Assembly: GCA_038148895.1 (NCBI GenBank) | Contig: JBBVGQ010000007.1 | Length of the DNA: 64,000 nucleotides | Reading direction: 5' to 3' (one strand) | Source of the DNA: Tamlana sp038148895 | GTDB lineage: Bacteria > Bacteroidota > Bacteroidia > Flavobacteriales > Flavobacteriaceae | Shown here: piece by piece, positions 26,379 to 33,896 of the stretch | Layout of the letters: each line of letters opens with the position of its first letter | Position numbering within the stretch: position 1 is the stretch's first letter | The notes under the pieces: generated by a model | What the model was told of the DNA's origin: nothing | Seen by the model: the letters and a program-made list of their open reading frames with translations, nothing else | Databases searched by the model: none | Position numbers and translations under genes: made by a program

Positions 26379-27814
26379 ATATCAAAAATTATATAAATGG
26401 AAGTTTTCATAATCCTCTAAACAATGAATGGATTAATAATTTTTGTCCAGCCAATGGAGAAGTTTACGGTAAAACACCAAATTCTTCCAAAGAAGATGTT
26501 GAAAACGCATACATTGCTGCAAAATCTGCATTTCCAATATGGTCGCAAACCACGTTGGACGAGCGTAGCAGGATTTTAATTAAAATATCAGAACTTCTGG
26601 AAGCAAATCTTGACCGTTTTGCTGAAGCTGAAAGTAAAGACAATGGCAAACCTGTAAGTTTAGCTAAATCAATCAATATTCCGAGGGCAGCGAGCAACTT
26701 TCGCTTTTTTGGAAATGCCATCACGCAATTTGCTAGCGAAAGTCATGAAAGCGTCGGTCAAAATGCCATCAATTATACCTTAAGGCAACCCATTGGGGTT
26801 GTGGGCTGTATTTCACCTTGGAATCTTCCTCTCTACTTATTTACTTGGAAAATAGCCCCCGCACTTGCAGCAGGTAATTGCGTAGTGGCAAAACCCAGCG
26901 AGATTACCCCTATGACAGCTTATTTATTGGGCGAAATTTGTAATGAAGCAGGCTTACCAAAGGGGGTTTTAAACATTGTTCACGGATGGGGCACAACAAC
27001 CGGACAAGCTATTGTTGAACACCCTGACATAAAAGCCATTAGTTTTACGGGAGGAACGGTAACAGGAGCCCATATAGCAAGAACGGCTGCACCGATGTTT
27101 AAGAAATTGTCGTTGGAACTGGGCGGAAAAAACCCTAATATTATTTTTGCGAACTGCGATTATAAGGATATGCTGGAAACCACGGTGCGCTCCTCATTTT
27201 CAAACCAAGGGCAAATCTGTTTGTGCGGAAGCCGTATTTTTGTTGAATCGACTATTTACGATAAGTTTAAAGTTGATTTTGTTGAAAAAGTAAAACAACT
27301 AAAAGTTGGGCATCCGTCCGAACATTCCACTAATATAGGTGCATTGGTTTCAAAACCGCATCTAGAAAAAATCATGGGTTATGTTGAAATTGCAAAAAAC
27401 GAAGGAAATAAAATACTGTGTGGTGGACAAAAAGTAACCGTAAAAGGTTTTGAAAATGGCTATTATTTTGAACCAACCGTGATTGAAGCAAAAACCAACG
27501 ACTGTAAGCTAAACCAAGAAGAAATATTTGGCCCGATAGTTACCCTAATGTCTTTTGAAAGTGAAGATGAAGTCTTGCAGATGGCCAACGATGTAAAGTA
27601 TGGTTTGTCGGCTACATTATGGACGAACGATTTAAAACGAACCATGCGAATGAGTAACCAATTACAAGCGGGAATCGTCTGGGTAAATACTTGGATGATG
27701 CGTGATTTACGCACCCCTTTTGGTGGCGTAAAAGCAAGTGGCGTCGGTCGAGAAGGTGGCTTTGAAGCCCTGCGTTTTTTTACCGAGGCTAAAAATGTTT
27801 GTATTAAATATTGA
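26375..27814 (+). CDS. 2-aminomuconate-6-semialdehyde dehydrogenase
   Basis: A 479-aa NAD(P)+-dependent aldehyde dehydrogenase. The catalytic Cys is in GQICLCGSRIF and the general base Glu in LELGGKNPN; the cofactor motif FTGGTVTGAHIA is intact. Operon context (ACMSD upstream in the route, RidA deaminase adjacent) points to oxidation of 2-aminomuconate semialdehyde to 2-aminomuconate. By sequence alone it could be a hydroxymuconic or betaine-type semialdehyde dehydrogenase. Its start overlaps the RidA stop by four bases. Confidence 0.9.
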   Translation: MNIKNYINGSFHNPLNNEWINNFCPANGEVYGKTPNSSKEDVENAYIAAKSAFPIWSQTTLDERSRILIKISELLEANLDRFAEAESKDNGKPVSLAKSINIPRAASNFRFFGNAITQFASESHESVGQNAINYTLRQPIGVVGCISPWNLPLYLFTWKIAPALAAGNCVVAKPSEITPMTAYLLGEICNEAGLPKGVLNIVHGWGTTTGQAIVEHPDIKAISFTGGTVTGAHIARTAAPMFKKLSLELGGKNPNIIFANCDYKDMLETTVRSSFSNQGQICLCGSRIFVESTIYDKFKVDFVEKVKQLKVGHPSEHSTNIGALVSKPHLEKIMGYVEIAKNEGNKILCGGQKVTVKGFENGYYFEPTVIEAKTNDCKLNQEEIFGPIVTLMSFESEDEVLQMANDVKYGLSATLWTNDLKRTMRMSNQLQAGIVWVNTWMMRDLRTPFGGVKASGVGREGGFEALRFFTEAKNVCIKY

Positions 27815-27879
27815 CAACAAATTGTCAATAATTGAAAAAAATTAAAAAGATTCCTATTAAAGCAGGAATGACAGAAATA
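27811..27879. repeat. Two small hairpins in the ALDH-SDR junction
   Basis: TTGACAA(CAAA)TTGTCAA at 27811-27828 spans the ALDH stop. TTCCTATTAAAGCAGGAATG at about 27852 resembles the TTCCTGCTTTCGCAGGAAT hairpin at 61400-61419. The latter string ends at the SDR start, so it would lie in the leader of the coupled gene. Confidence 0.5.
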
Positions 27880-28661
27880 TGGATTTAAAATTACAAAACA
27901 AAAACGCCCTAGTATGTGGCAGCACGCAAGGCATTGGAAAAGCAACCGCTATGGCATTAGCAACTGAAGGCGTCAACGTTACTTTGGTTGCCCGAAATAG
28001 AGAAAAATTAAAAGAAGTTTTAGCTGAATTGCCGCAACCAGACAATCATAGCTACATTGTTGCAGATTTTGCAAACCCAAGGGATTTACAGGAGCAAGTG
28101 ATTAAGTTTATTGAGAAAAATCATGGTTTCCATATCCTCATTAATAATACAGGAGGCCCTAGAAGTGGTGAAATTTTGACGGCCAGTTTAGATGAATTCG
28201 ACAATGCATTTACCATGCATTTAAAGTGCAACCATGTATTGGCACAATCCACAATTCCGTTTATGAAAGCTGAAGGTTTTGGGCGGATTGTTAATATCAT
28301 TTCCACCTCCGTAAAAGAACCTATCCCAGGATTGGGTGTTAGCAATACCATTCGGGGCGCCGTGGGCAATTGGAGCAAAACATTGTCTGTAGAACTTGGA
28401 GCCTATGGCATTACAGTGAACAATGTACTTCCTGGTTTTACCGAAACGGAACGTTTATCTGAAATTATAAAAATCAAGGCATCCCATGAAGACAAAACGA
28501 TAGAAGAAATGACCGAAATCATGAAAAGCTACGCTCCTGCCAAACGTTTTGCCAAGCCAGAAGAAACGGCAAACGTCATAACATTTTTGGCCAGTGAAGT
28601 CGCTAGTTATGTGAACGGAATTAACGTTCCCGTTGATGGTGGTCGCACAAAAAGTTTGTAA
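27879..28661 (+). CDS. SDR-family protein with altered catalytic tetrad
   Basis: A 260-aa classical-length short-chain dehydrogenase/reductase with the Rossmann motif CGSTQGIGKA and the variant NNTGGP in place of NNAG. The catalytic Ser is present at 142 (NIISTS). The Tyr and Lys expected at 155 and 159 read Ser155 and Arg159 (VSNTIRGAV). The rest of the fold (ITVNNVLPGFTETE, VNGINVPVDGG) is intact. It belongs to the kynurenine operon by position, but no step of the known route needs an SDR. It may be a reductase with another proton donor, or a binding protein. Confidence 0.88.
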   Translation: MDLKLQNKNALVCGSTQGIGKATAMALATEGVNVTLVARNREKLKEVLAELPQPDNHSYIVADFANPRDLQEQVIKFIEKNHGFHILINNTGGPRSGEILTASLDEFDNAFTMHLKCNHVLAQSTIPFMKAEGFGRIVNIISTSVKEPIPGLGVSNTIRGAVGNWSKTLSVELGAYGITVNNVLPGFTETERLSEIIKIKASHEDKTIEEMTEIMKSYAPAKRFAKPEETANVITFLASEVASYVNGINVPVDGGRTKSL

Positions 28662-28677
28662 CTTTATATCTTAAATG

Positions 28678-28763
28678 GCGTTAGGGATTGTAGTGGTTAG
28701 CTTTTGGCGAGGTAAGCATCGAGCCAAAACTAATAACGTAAAGCCCGACCCCTGTGGTAACGC
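28678..28763. repeat. Branched palindromic element between SDR and dioxygenase genes
   Basis: GCGTTA (28678-28683) pairs with TAACGC (28758-28763); GGG at 28684 can pair with CCC near 28748; TTAG-C-TTTTGGC (28697-28708) pairs with GCCAAAACTAA (28723-28733). Together they form a multi-stem structure filling most of the 117-base gap. It may be a dispersed repeat or a cis-acting RNA. I recall similar GCGTTAGGGATTG strings in other flavobacterial genomes but cannot confirm it here. Confidence 0.6.
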
Positions 28764-28778
28764 ACAAAAAAATAAACT

Positions 28779-29312
28779 ATGAGCAAGTTAGTTTCTCCAT
28801 TAAATTTTAAAGATTGGATTGAAGAAAACAGACACCTTTTGAAGCCACCTGTTGGAAATAAAGTGGTTTGGAAAGATGCCGATTTTATTGTTATGGTGGT
28901 TGGTGGGCCCAACAGCAGAAAGGATTATCATTACAATGAAACTCCCGAATTTTTCTATCAAATTGAAGGTGATATTGTTCTTAAAATAATTGATAAAGGC
29001 ACGCCAAAAGACGTTCACATAAAGGAAGGCGATATTTATTTGTTGCCCCCAAAAGTGCCACATTCCCCTCAGCGTGGTGCCAATACCGTGGGGTTGGTTA
29101 TTGAATATAAGCGCCCTAAAGGCATGCGCGACGCCCTGCTTTGGTTTTGTGAAAACTGCAACACAAAATTATACGGAGAGGATTTTACGTTGGACAATAT
29201 TGAAACCGATATGCCCAAAATATTTGATAAATATTACGGTGACCAAGAAAAACGCACTTGCCCAAATTGTGGAGCGGTTATGCAACCACCGAAGAAAGTT
29301 AAAATTGATTAA
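28779..29312 (+). CDS. 3-hydroxyanthranilate 3,4-dioxygenase
   Basis: A 177-aa cupin extradiol dioxygenase (HaaO/NbaC) that opens 3-hydroxyanthranilate to 2-amino-3-carboxymuconate semialdehyde with Fe2+ and O2. Iron ligands are visible in DYHYNETPEFFYQ (His and Glu) and VPHSPQRG (His). The C-terminus carries the rubredoxin-like pair CENCN and CPNCG found in bacterial members, which binds a second iron. The operon has the enzyme that makes its substrate (kynU) and the one that uses its product (ACMSD). Confidence 0.95.
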   Translation: MSKLVSPLNFKDWIEENRHLLKPPVGNKVVWKDADFIVMVVGGPNSRKDYHYNETPEFFYQIEGDIVLKIIDKGTPKDVHIKEGDIYLLPPKVPHSPQRGANTVGLVIEYKRPKGMRDALLWFCENCNTKLYGEDFTLDNIETDMPKIFDKYYGDQEKRTCPNCGAVMQPPKKVKID

Positions 29313-29324
29313 TCATTTAGATTC

Positions 29325-29397
29325 GTCATTACGAGGTTGTATGACGAGGTAATCTCTTTATAAATAGATTGCAAGGTAAATGCCTTGCAATAACGAC
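29325..29397. repeat. CGTCATTACGAGG-type inverted repeat
   Basis: The left arm CGTCATTACGAGG with GGTAATCTCT, and the right arm AGATTGCAAGG with CCTTGCAATAACG, form an imperfect long hairpin. It fills the dioxygenase-ACMSD gap up to the ACMSD ATG. Strings of this kind are common dispersed repeats in bacteria of this group. Confidence 0.6.
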
Positions 29398-29398
29398 C

Positions 29399-30484
29399 AT
29401 GGAAAAACGAAAACTCAGAATAAACGGTCACTCTCACTTACTTCCCTACCCCGAGGAAATTCCCGAATATATGCGAGAAAAAGGCATCTTTTGGGTGGAT
29501 AAAGACCGAAAGTTCATGCTTCAAAAAGACTGGAGCAGACCGGTTACAGATTCCAGTTTCTTTCTTCACGAAAAATTGGAATGGATGGACCGCTACAAAA
29601 TTGACCATGCCGTTGTTTTGAATTTATCACAATTGTACGGAAATGGCTTACGTGTAGAAGAGATGAAAAAAGCCCTTCGTTTTCAAAATGATTTTAATGC
29701 GCGCATACAGCATGAGCACCCGAGTAAATTCACCTGTGGTTTTGTGGTACATCCGGGTTTTGTTAGAAGTGCTTGCTGGGAAATTGAACGTTGTGTAGAA
29801 ACCCATGGCATGCAACTTTTATGTTTGCCAACGCACTATATGGACACCATTGGCACATGGCGTTGTATTTTTGATGAAGAAAATGAACCTATTTTTGAAT
29901 TAGCCAGTAAGTACAATTTGGCTGTTGAAATTCACCCATATGATGGTGAAAAGTTCATAAAATTGGAAAACACCTCTTGGCGCTTCCACCTTATTTGGAT
30001 GCTTGCCCAATGTGCTGATGCCTATCATTTTTTAACCTTAAATGGCTACCAAGAAAAATACCCAAATATGCGTACATGCTTTGCCCATGGCGGACAATTA
30101 GCGCAAATTAACTTGGGTAGGCGTATACAAGGCTTTGATGGAAGACCCGATTTGTTTGAGGGCAAACACCACCCAAGAAAAGCAGTAGGACACAAAAACA
30201 TATTCTTCGATACATTGGTACACGACACTGGTTCATTAAAACTCCTCATCGAAAACCAAGGCGCAAAACAAGTCTTAATGGGACTGGATGATCCTTATCC
30301 ACTTGGTGAAATGGAAAGCGCTAAACAATCATCTTACCCAGGAAAAATATTGGATTTGGCCTTGGAAAGAAAAATAATCAATCAAGATGATTATGATGCT
30401 ATTTGGGAGGACAATGTAATACAATGGCTTTGTGGTGATGACCAAAAAGCCAAAGAAAAATTAATTAACAGAATATTGAGTTAA
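29399..30484 (+). CDS. 2-amino-3-carboxymuconate-6-semialdehyde decarboxylase
   Basis: A 361-aa amidohydrolase-superfamily decarboxylase (ACMSD/NbaD). It removes CO2 from the dioxygenase product and so steers carbon away from quinolinate and NAD synthesis into catabolism. Metal ligands are visible: the HxH motif in NGHSHLLPYP, His in IHPYDGE, FAHGGQLAQ, and Asp in LMGLDDPYPLGE. I chose ATG at 29399; TTG at 29369 lies inside the inverted repeat and adds 10 unrelated residues. The stop overlaps the next start by one base. Confidence 0.94.
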   Translation: MEKRKLRINGHSHLLPYPEEIPEYMREKGIFWVDKDRKFMLQKDWSRPVTDSSFFLHEKLEWMDRYKIDHAVVLNLSQLYGNGLRVEEMKKALRFQNDFNARIQHEHPSKFTCGFVVHPGFVRSACWEIERCVETHGMQLLCLPTHYMDTIGTWRCIFDEENEPIFELASKYNLAVEIHPYDGEKFIKLENTSWRFHLIWMLAQCADAYHFLTLNGYQEKYPNMRTCFAHGGQLAQINLGRRIQGFDGRPDLFEGKHHPRKAVGHKNIFFDTLVHDTGSLKLLIENQGAKQVLMGLDDPYPLGEMESAKQSSYPGKILDLALERKIINQDDYDAIWEDNVIQWLCGDDQKAKEKLINRILS

Positions 30485-31128
30485 TGCACTTTATACCCGA
30501 AGATTTAGATGAATATGTAATGACCCATTCTGAAGATGAGCCGGAATTGTTACAGCAATTAAGTAGAGAGACTTACCAAAAAATATTGCAACCACGCATG
30601 TTAAGCGGGCATTACCAAGGCCGATTGTTGAGTATGATTTCAAAATTGGTCAATCCAAAAAATATTTTGGAAATAGGTACCTATACAGGCTATTCAGCAC
30701 TGTGTCTAGCTGAAGGCATGCAAAAAAATGGTGAATTGGACACTATTGACATCAACGAAGAACTCTTTGATTTTCAAAGAAAATATTTTGATAAATCTGA
30801 GTATGGACACCAAATCTTTCAGCATGTTGGTAACGCTTTGGAAATTATTCCCACACTCGATAAAGTGTACGATTTAGTTTTTATTGATGCCGATAAAGAA
30901 AACTATTCAAACTATTTTGAAGCCATTGTCAACAAATTAAATGCTGGCGGTATTATTTTATCGGATAATGTACTCTGGAGCGGAAAAGTTCTAGAAACTA
31001 AATTCAAGAAAGACGACACCTCAACACCTGCTCTTATTGAATACAACAAACTTTTAAAGGAAGACCATAGAGTTGAAACCGTTTTACTGCCCATTCGAGA
31101 TGGTTTGACCATTAGCCGAAAACTTTAA
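30484..31128 (+). CDS. Class I O-methyltransferase (caffeoyl-CoA OMT family)
   Basis: A 214-aa SAM-dependent, metal-assisted O-methyltransferase. Motif I is EIGTYTGYSALCLAEGM, the SAM acid is in DTIDINEEL, and the metal-binding FIDADKENYSNYF is typical of the family. It normally methylates catechol-type hydroxyls. The TAATG junction with ACMSD couples it translationally, so a substrate among o-aminophenols or hydroxyanthranilates is possible, though unproven. It is the last gene of the operon, ending 11 bases from the convergent kinase. Confidence 0.88.
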   Translation: MHFIPEDLDEYVMTHSEDEPELLQQLSRETYQKILQPRMLSGHYQGRLLSMISKLVNPKNILEIGTYTGYSALCLAEGMQKNGELDTIDINEELFDFQRKYFDKSEYGHQIFQHVGNALEIIPTLDKVYDLVFIDADKENYSNYFEAIVNKLNAGGIILSDNVLWSGKVLETKFKKDDTSTPALIEYNKLLKEDHRVETVLLPIRDGLTISRKL

Positions 31129-31139
31129 CTCAGAACCCT

Positions 31140-33401
31140 TTAAGACGCTTTAATAAGGTTTAATCTTCCTCCTTTATAGTTTTGGATATGGGTAGCTATC
31201 ACTTGAAAAAACTCATAGTTGTCAAATGGTTTTATAACCACATCCGTGTAACCTACTCCTTTGTACATCAATTTAATCTCATCAATATCCGCTGCAGTTA
31301 AAGCGATAATTGGTATGGCAGCATTAAACTCCCTAATCGCTTGGGTAGCCTCATTTCCACTCATAACAGGCATATTGATGTCCATAAGCACTAGGTCGTA
31401 ATTCTTACTACTAACTTCCTGCAGAGCCTCTTTACCATTTTGAACAATCGTGCATGAGTAGCCTTTTTTCTCCAATAAATTTTTGGTAACCACTTGGTTT
31501 ATTTTATTGTCTTCTGCTATCAAGATTTCATATTTTTCCTTAGGTTCTTCCAAATTATTTCTTGAGTTTTCATAATTGGAAACCGTTTGGCTCGCTTGTT
31601 GGTCTATTTCAAAATCTACTTCAAAACTAAAGGTCGTTCCAACGCCTTCTGTGCTTTTCAGGTCTATTTTACTGTTGAAAAGCTCTACTAAATTTTTGGT
31701 AATTGAAAGCCCAAGTCCGGTGCCTTGGTAATTCACATTACTATCCTTTAGTTGTGAAAAATTATCGAAAATACTATCAAATTTCTCTTTTGGTATACCA
31801 ATGCCATTATCTTCAACTTCAAATCTTAAACCTACATTTTTGGTATCTAAACTTAACAAGACTACCCTTAAATTAATGGTTCCGTTGGTTGTGAACTTAA
31901 TGCTGTTCCCAATTAAATTGATTAAGACTTGGGATAGCCTAACATTATCACATATAATATGTTCAGGCACATGGTTATCAATTATTATTTTAATTTTATT
32001 GTTGGTTTCTACCAGTCTGTATTCGAATGAATTTGCAATATCTTCCAACAAACGCTCTAAATTAACCGATACATTTTGTAGTTCTACCTTATCGGACTCC
32101 ATTTTACCAACTTGCAGAATATCATTTATTAAGTTTAAAAGATAATCACCAGAATATTTTAAAGATTTTAAGTACTTTCTATCCCTATTGTTTAAGTTAC
32201 TGCTATCCAACAACAAAGAGGTTATACCCACAACACCGTAAAGCGGAGTCCTTAATTCGTGTGATACGTTGGAAATGAATTTTGTCTTAAGTTCCGATGA
32301 TTTTAAGGCTTCATCTTTGGCCTTTTCCAATTCATTATTTCGTTCCTTAAGGGTTCTGCTCAGCCTTCTTTTTGAAACATAACCAATGTAGATCGTCACA
32401 ACAGAAATCAACAAAAGAATAAGGGAAATTATTATAATACCGTTAATCTTTTTTATTCTATTAGCAATTTCAAGCTGCTCAAGTCTCTCTATATTGGCCA
32501 AAGAGGCATTGTTTTTATAATCCTCAATAAGTAGTTTTGATTTTGTGATTTCAGCCTGTTCCAACTTCTTTTCATCAATAAGTTGCTCCTTGTATTTATT
32601 GTGTTCCAACAAAGTAAGATAGGCCTCAGCACTTTTACCCGATTTTGCCAAAGAAATAGACAATTGCATATAAACTTTGGTCAAAAGGGATAAATCAACA
32701 CCTTCCTTGTTTGTTTCCAGTAATGCAATGGCTTCTTTAAATTCATTATTTGCACTATTAAAAAGTTCTTTACGGGCATAGTATATACCATAAATGTACT
32801 TGAAACACCCTTCTATGTTTTTGTTAACAGGCTCTGTTTTTAAATATTCCTGAATCTTTAAAAGATTAATTAAGGCCTGTTCTAGATTATTTTTATCTAT
32901 GTACAACTCGGCCAAATTAATTCGGATATCAAAAATCAAATTTTGGATTTGTTTGTTATCTGATCCTATTTGATATTCGTTTATCAAGGTATATTTTAAG
33001 GCTTCCTCAAAATATTCAATAGCCTTATTCTGCTCCTTCTTTTCCTTGTATATTTTACCTAAGCTGAAATATGAACCCGAAACCAAATCATTATCGTTTA
33101 CAGCCTTCAAGGCTTCTAATGCCGACCAGTAACTCTCTTCCGCAGATTTATAATTTTCCATCAAACTATAAATATTGCCCAAATTATAGTTGGCAATAGC
33201 ATAGCCATAATGGTCTTGAATGGAATCTGATAAGGCCCTAGCTTTTATAAATTCCTTAAAGGACTTTACAATTTCTTTATTGTTGTAAAAACTTAATGCT
33301 GAAGAATTGATGTCATCAATTTTCTTGATGGTTTCTCTGTCCTTTTTTCCAAAAGCCAACATGGAAATACAAAGAAAACAGATTAGTAGGTTCGCTTTCA
33401 T
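31140..33401 (-). CDS. TPR hybrid sensor histidine kinase/response regulator, second copy
   Basis: A 753-aa protein with the same layout as the kinase at 14917-17154. Order: signal peptide (1-19), periplasmic TPR repeats (about 30-280), one transmembrane helix (about 318-340), HisKA with VSHELRTPL (His about 380), HATPase_c with QVLINLIGNSIKFT, DNGIGIP and GTGLGLS, and a receiver with Asp in LVLMDINMP (about 674). The central blocks are similar, such as KSLKYSGDYLLNLINDILQ, so the two are paralogues. No output domain is present. It is monocistronic and convergent with the kynurenine operon. Confidence 0.92.
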   Translation of the reverse strand: MKANLLICFLCISMLAFGKKDRETIKKIDDINSSALSFYNNKEIVKSFKEFIKARALSDSIQDHYGYAIANYNLGNIYSLMENYKSAEESYWSALEALKAVNDNDLVSGSYFSLGKIYKEKKEQNKAIEYFEEALKYTLINEYQIGSDNKQIQNLIFDIRINLAELYIDKNNLEQALINLLKIQEYLKTEPVNKNIEGCFKYIYGIYYARKELFNSANNEFKEAIALLETNKEGVDLSLLTKVYMQLSISLAKSGKSAEAYLTLLEHNKYKEQLIDEKKLEQAEITKSKLLIEDYKNNASLANIERLEQLEIANRIKKINGIIIISLILLLISVVTIYIGYVSKRRLSRTLKERNNELEKAKDEALKSSELKTKFISNVSHELRTPLYGVVGITSLLLDSSNLNNRDRKYLKSLKYSGDYLLNLINDILQVGKMESDKVELQNVSVNLERLLEDIANSFEYRLVETNNKIKIIIDNHVPEHIICDNVRLSQVLINLIGNSIKFTTNGTINLRVVLLSLDTKNVGLRFEVEDNGIGIPKEKFDSIFDNFSQLKDSNVNYQGTGLGLSITKNLVELFNSKIDLKSTEGVGTTFSFEVDFEIDQQASQTVSNYENSRNNLEEPKEKYEILIAEDNKINQVVTKNLLEKKGYSCTIVQNGKEALQEVSSKNYDLVLMDINMPVMSGNEATQAIREFNAAIPIIALTAADIDEIKLMYKGVGYTDVVIKPFDNYEFFQVIATHIQNYKGGRLNLIKAS

Positions 33402-33530
33402 TTTAAGTTAAATTAATAGATTCGGGACTCCGAAGGTATTTTTTAAAGTAAAATGAAATTTAAAATTTCGTTAAAATGTCGTAAGAATTGGATTAATAGA
33501 TGAAATGCACATCGACGAAATGATTAACGG

Positions 33531-33818
33531 CTAAAACTTCCGTTTAACTGAACCCGTAAAATCTTCTAGATCATCCTTTACTTTATCCAGTTCTTTTTTT
33601 ACATCTTGAGTGATGCTTGTATCAATGCCATTCTTTTCGGCAGTTTTGGTGATTTCGTGCTTAATATCGTTGGTAGCATCTTTAAGGGTACGCATGCCTT
33701 TTCCTAGCCCACGAGCAATTTCGGGCAATTTATCTGCACCAAAAACCATGATGACAATAAATAATATGAAAGCTATCTCTGCACCACTAATGAATAAAAA
33801 TGTAGCTAGTTGTATCAC
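33531..33818 (-). CDS. tatA: TatA/TatB-type twin-arginine translocase subunit
   Basis: A 95-aa Sec-independent translocase subunit: N-terminal membrane helix (GAEIAFILFIVIMVFGADKLPEI) with the FG hinge, an amphipathic helix (ARGLGKGMRTLKDATNDI) and a charged tail. It fits the TatA/E or MttA/Hcf106 group. tatC is not in the window. The only standard initiator is GTG at 33818, just 4 bases after a TATATTTG box, so the mRNA may be leaderless. Confidence 0.9.
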   Translation of the reverse strand: MIQLATFLFISGAEIAFILFIVIMVFGADKLPEIARGLGKGMRTLKDATNDIKHEITKTAEKNGIDTSITQDVKKELDKVKDDLEDFTGSVKRKF

Positions 33819-33822
33819 GGTA

Positions 33823-33830
33823 CAAATATA
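33823..33830 (-). promoter_or_regulatory. tatA promoter -7 box
   Basis: TATATTTG on the minus strand, a perfect TAnnTTTG, ends 4 bases before the GTG at 33818. Confidence 0.55.
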
Positions 33831-33850
33831 ATGAGTTGTTCGGTCACAAT

Positions 33851-33880
33851 AAAAAAAAGCCGATTTTAAAAATCGACTTT
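33851..33880 (-). terminator. Intrinsic terminator of the M1 peptidase gene
   Basis: On the minus strand AAAGTCGATTTT pairs with AAAATCGGCTTT and is followed by a T run. It lies 17 bases after the peptidase stop and isolates tatA. Confidence 0.82.
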
Positions 33881-33896
33881 AACAATGCTTTAGTTT

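Noticed and set aside
29369..29398. TTG start giving a 10-residue N-terminal extension of ACMSD
   Set aside because: These codons are part of the inverted repeat at 29325-29397, and the ATG at 29399 is followed at once by family sequence.
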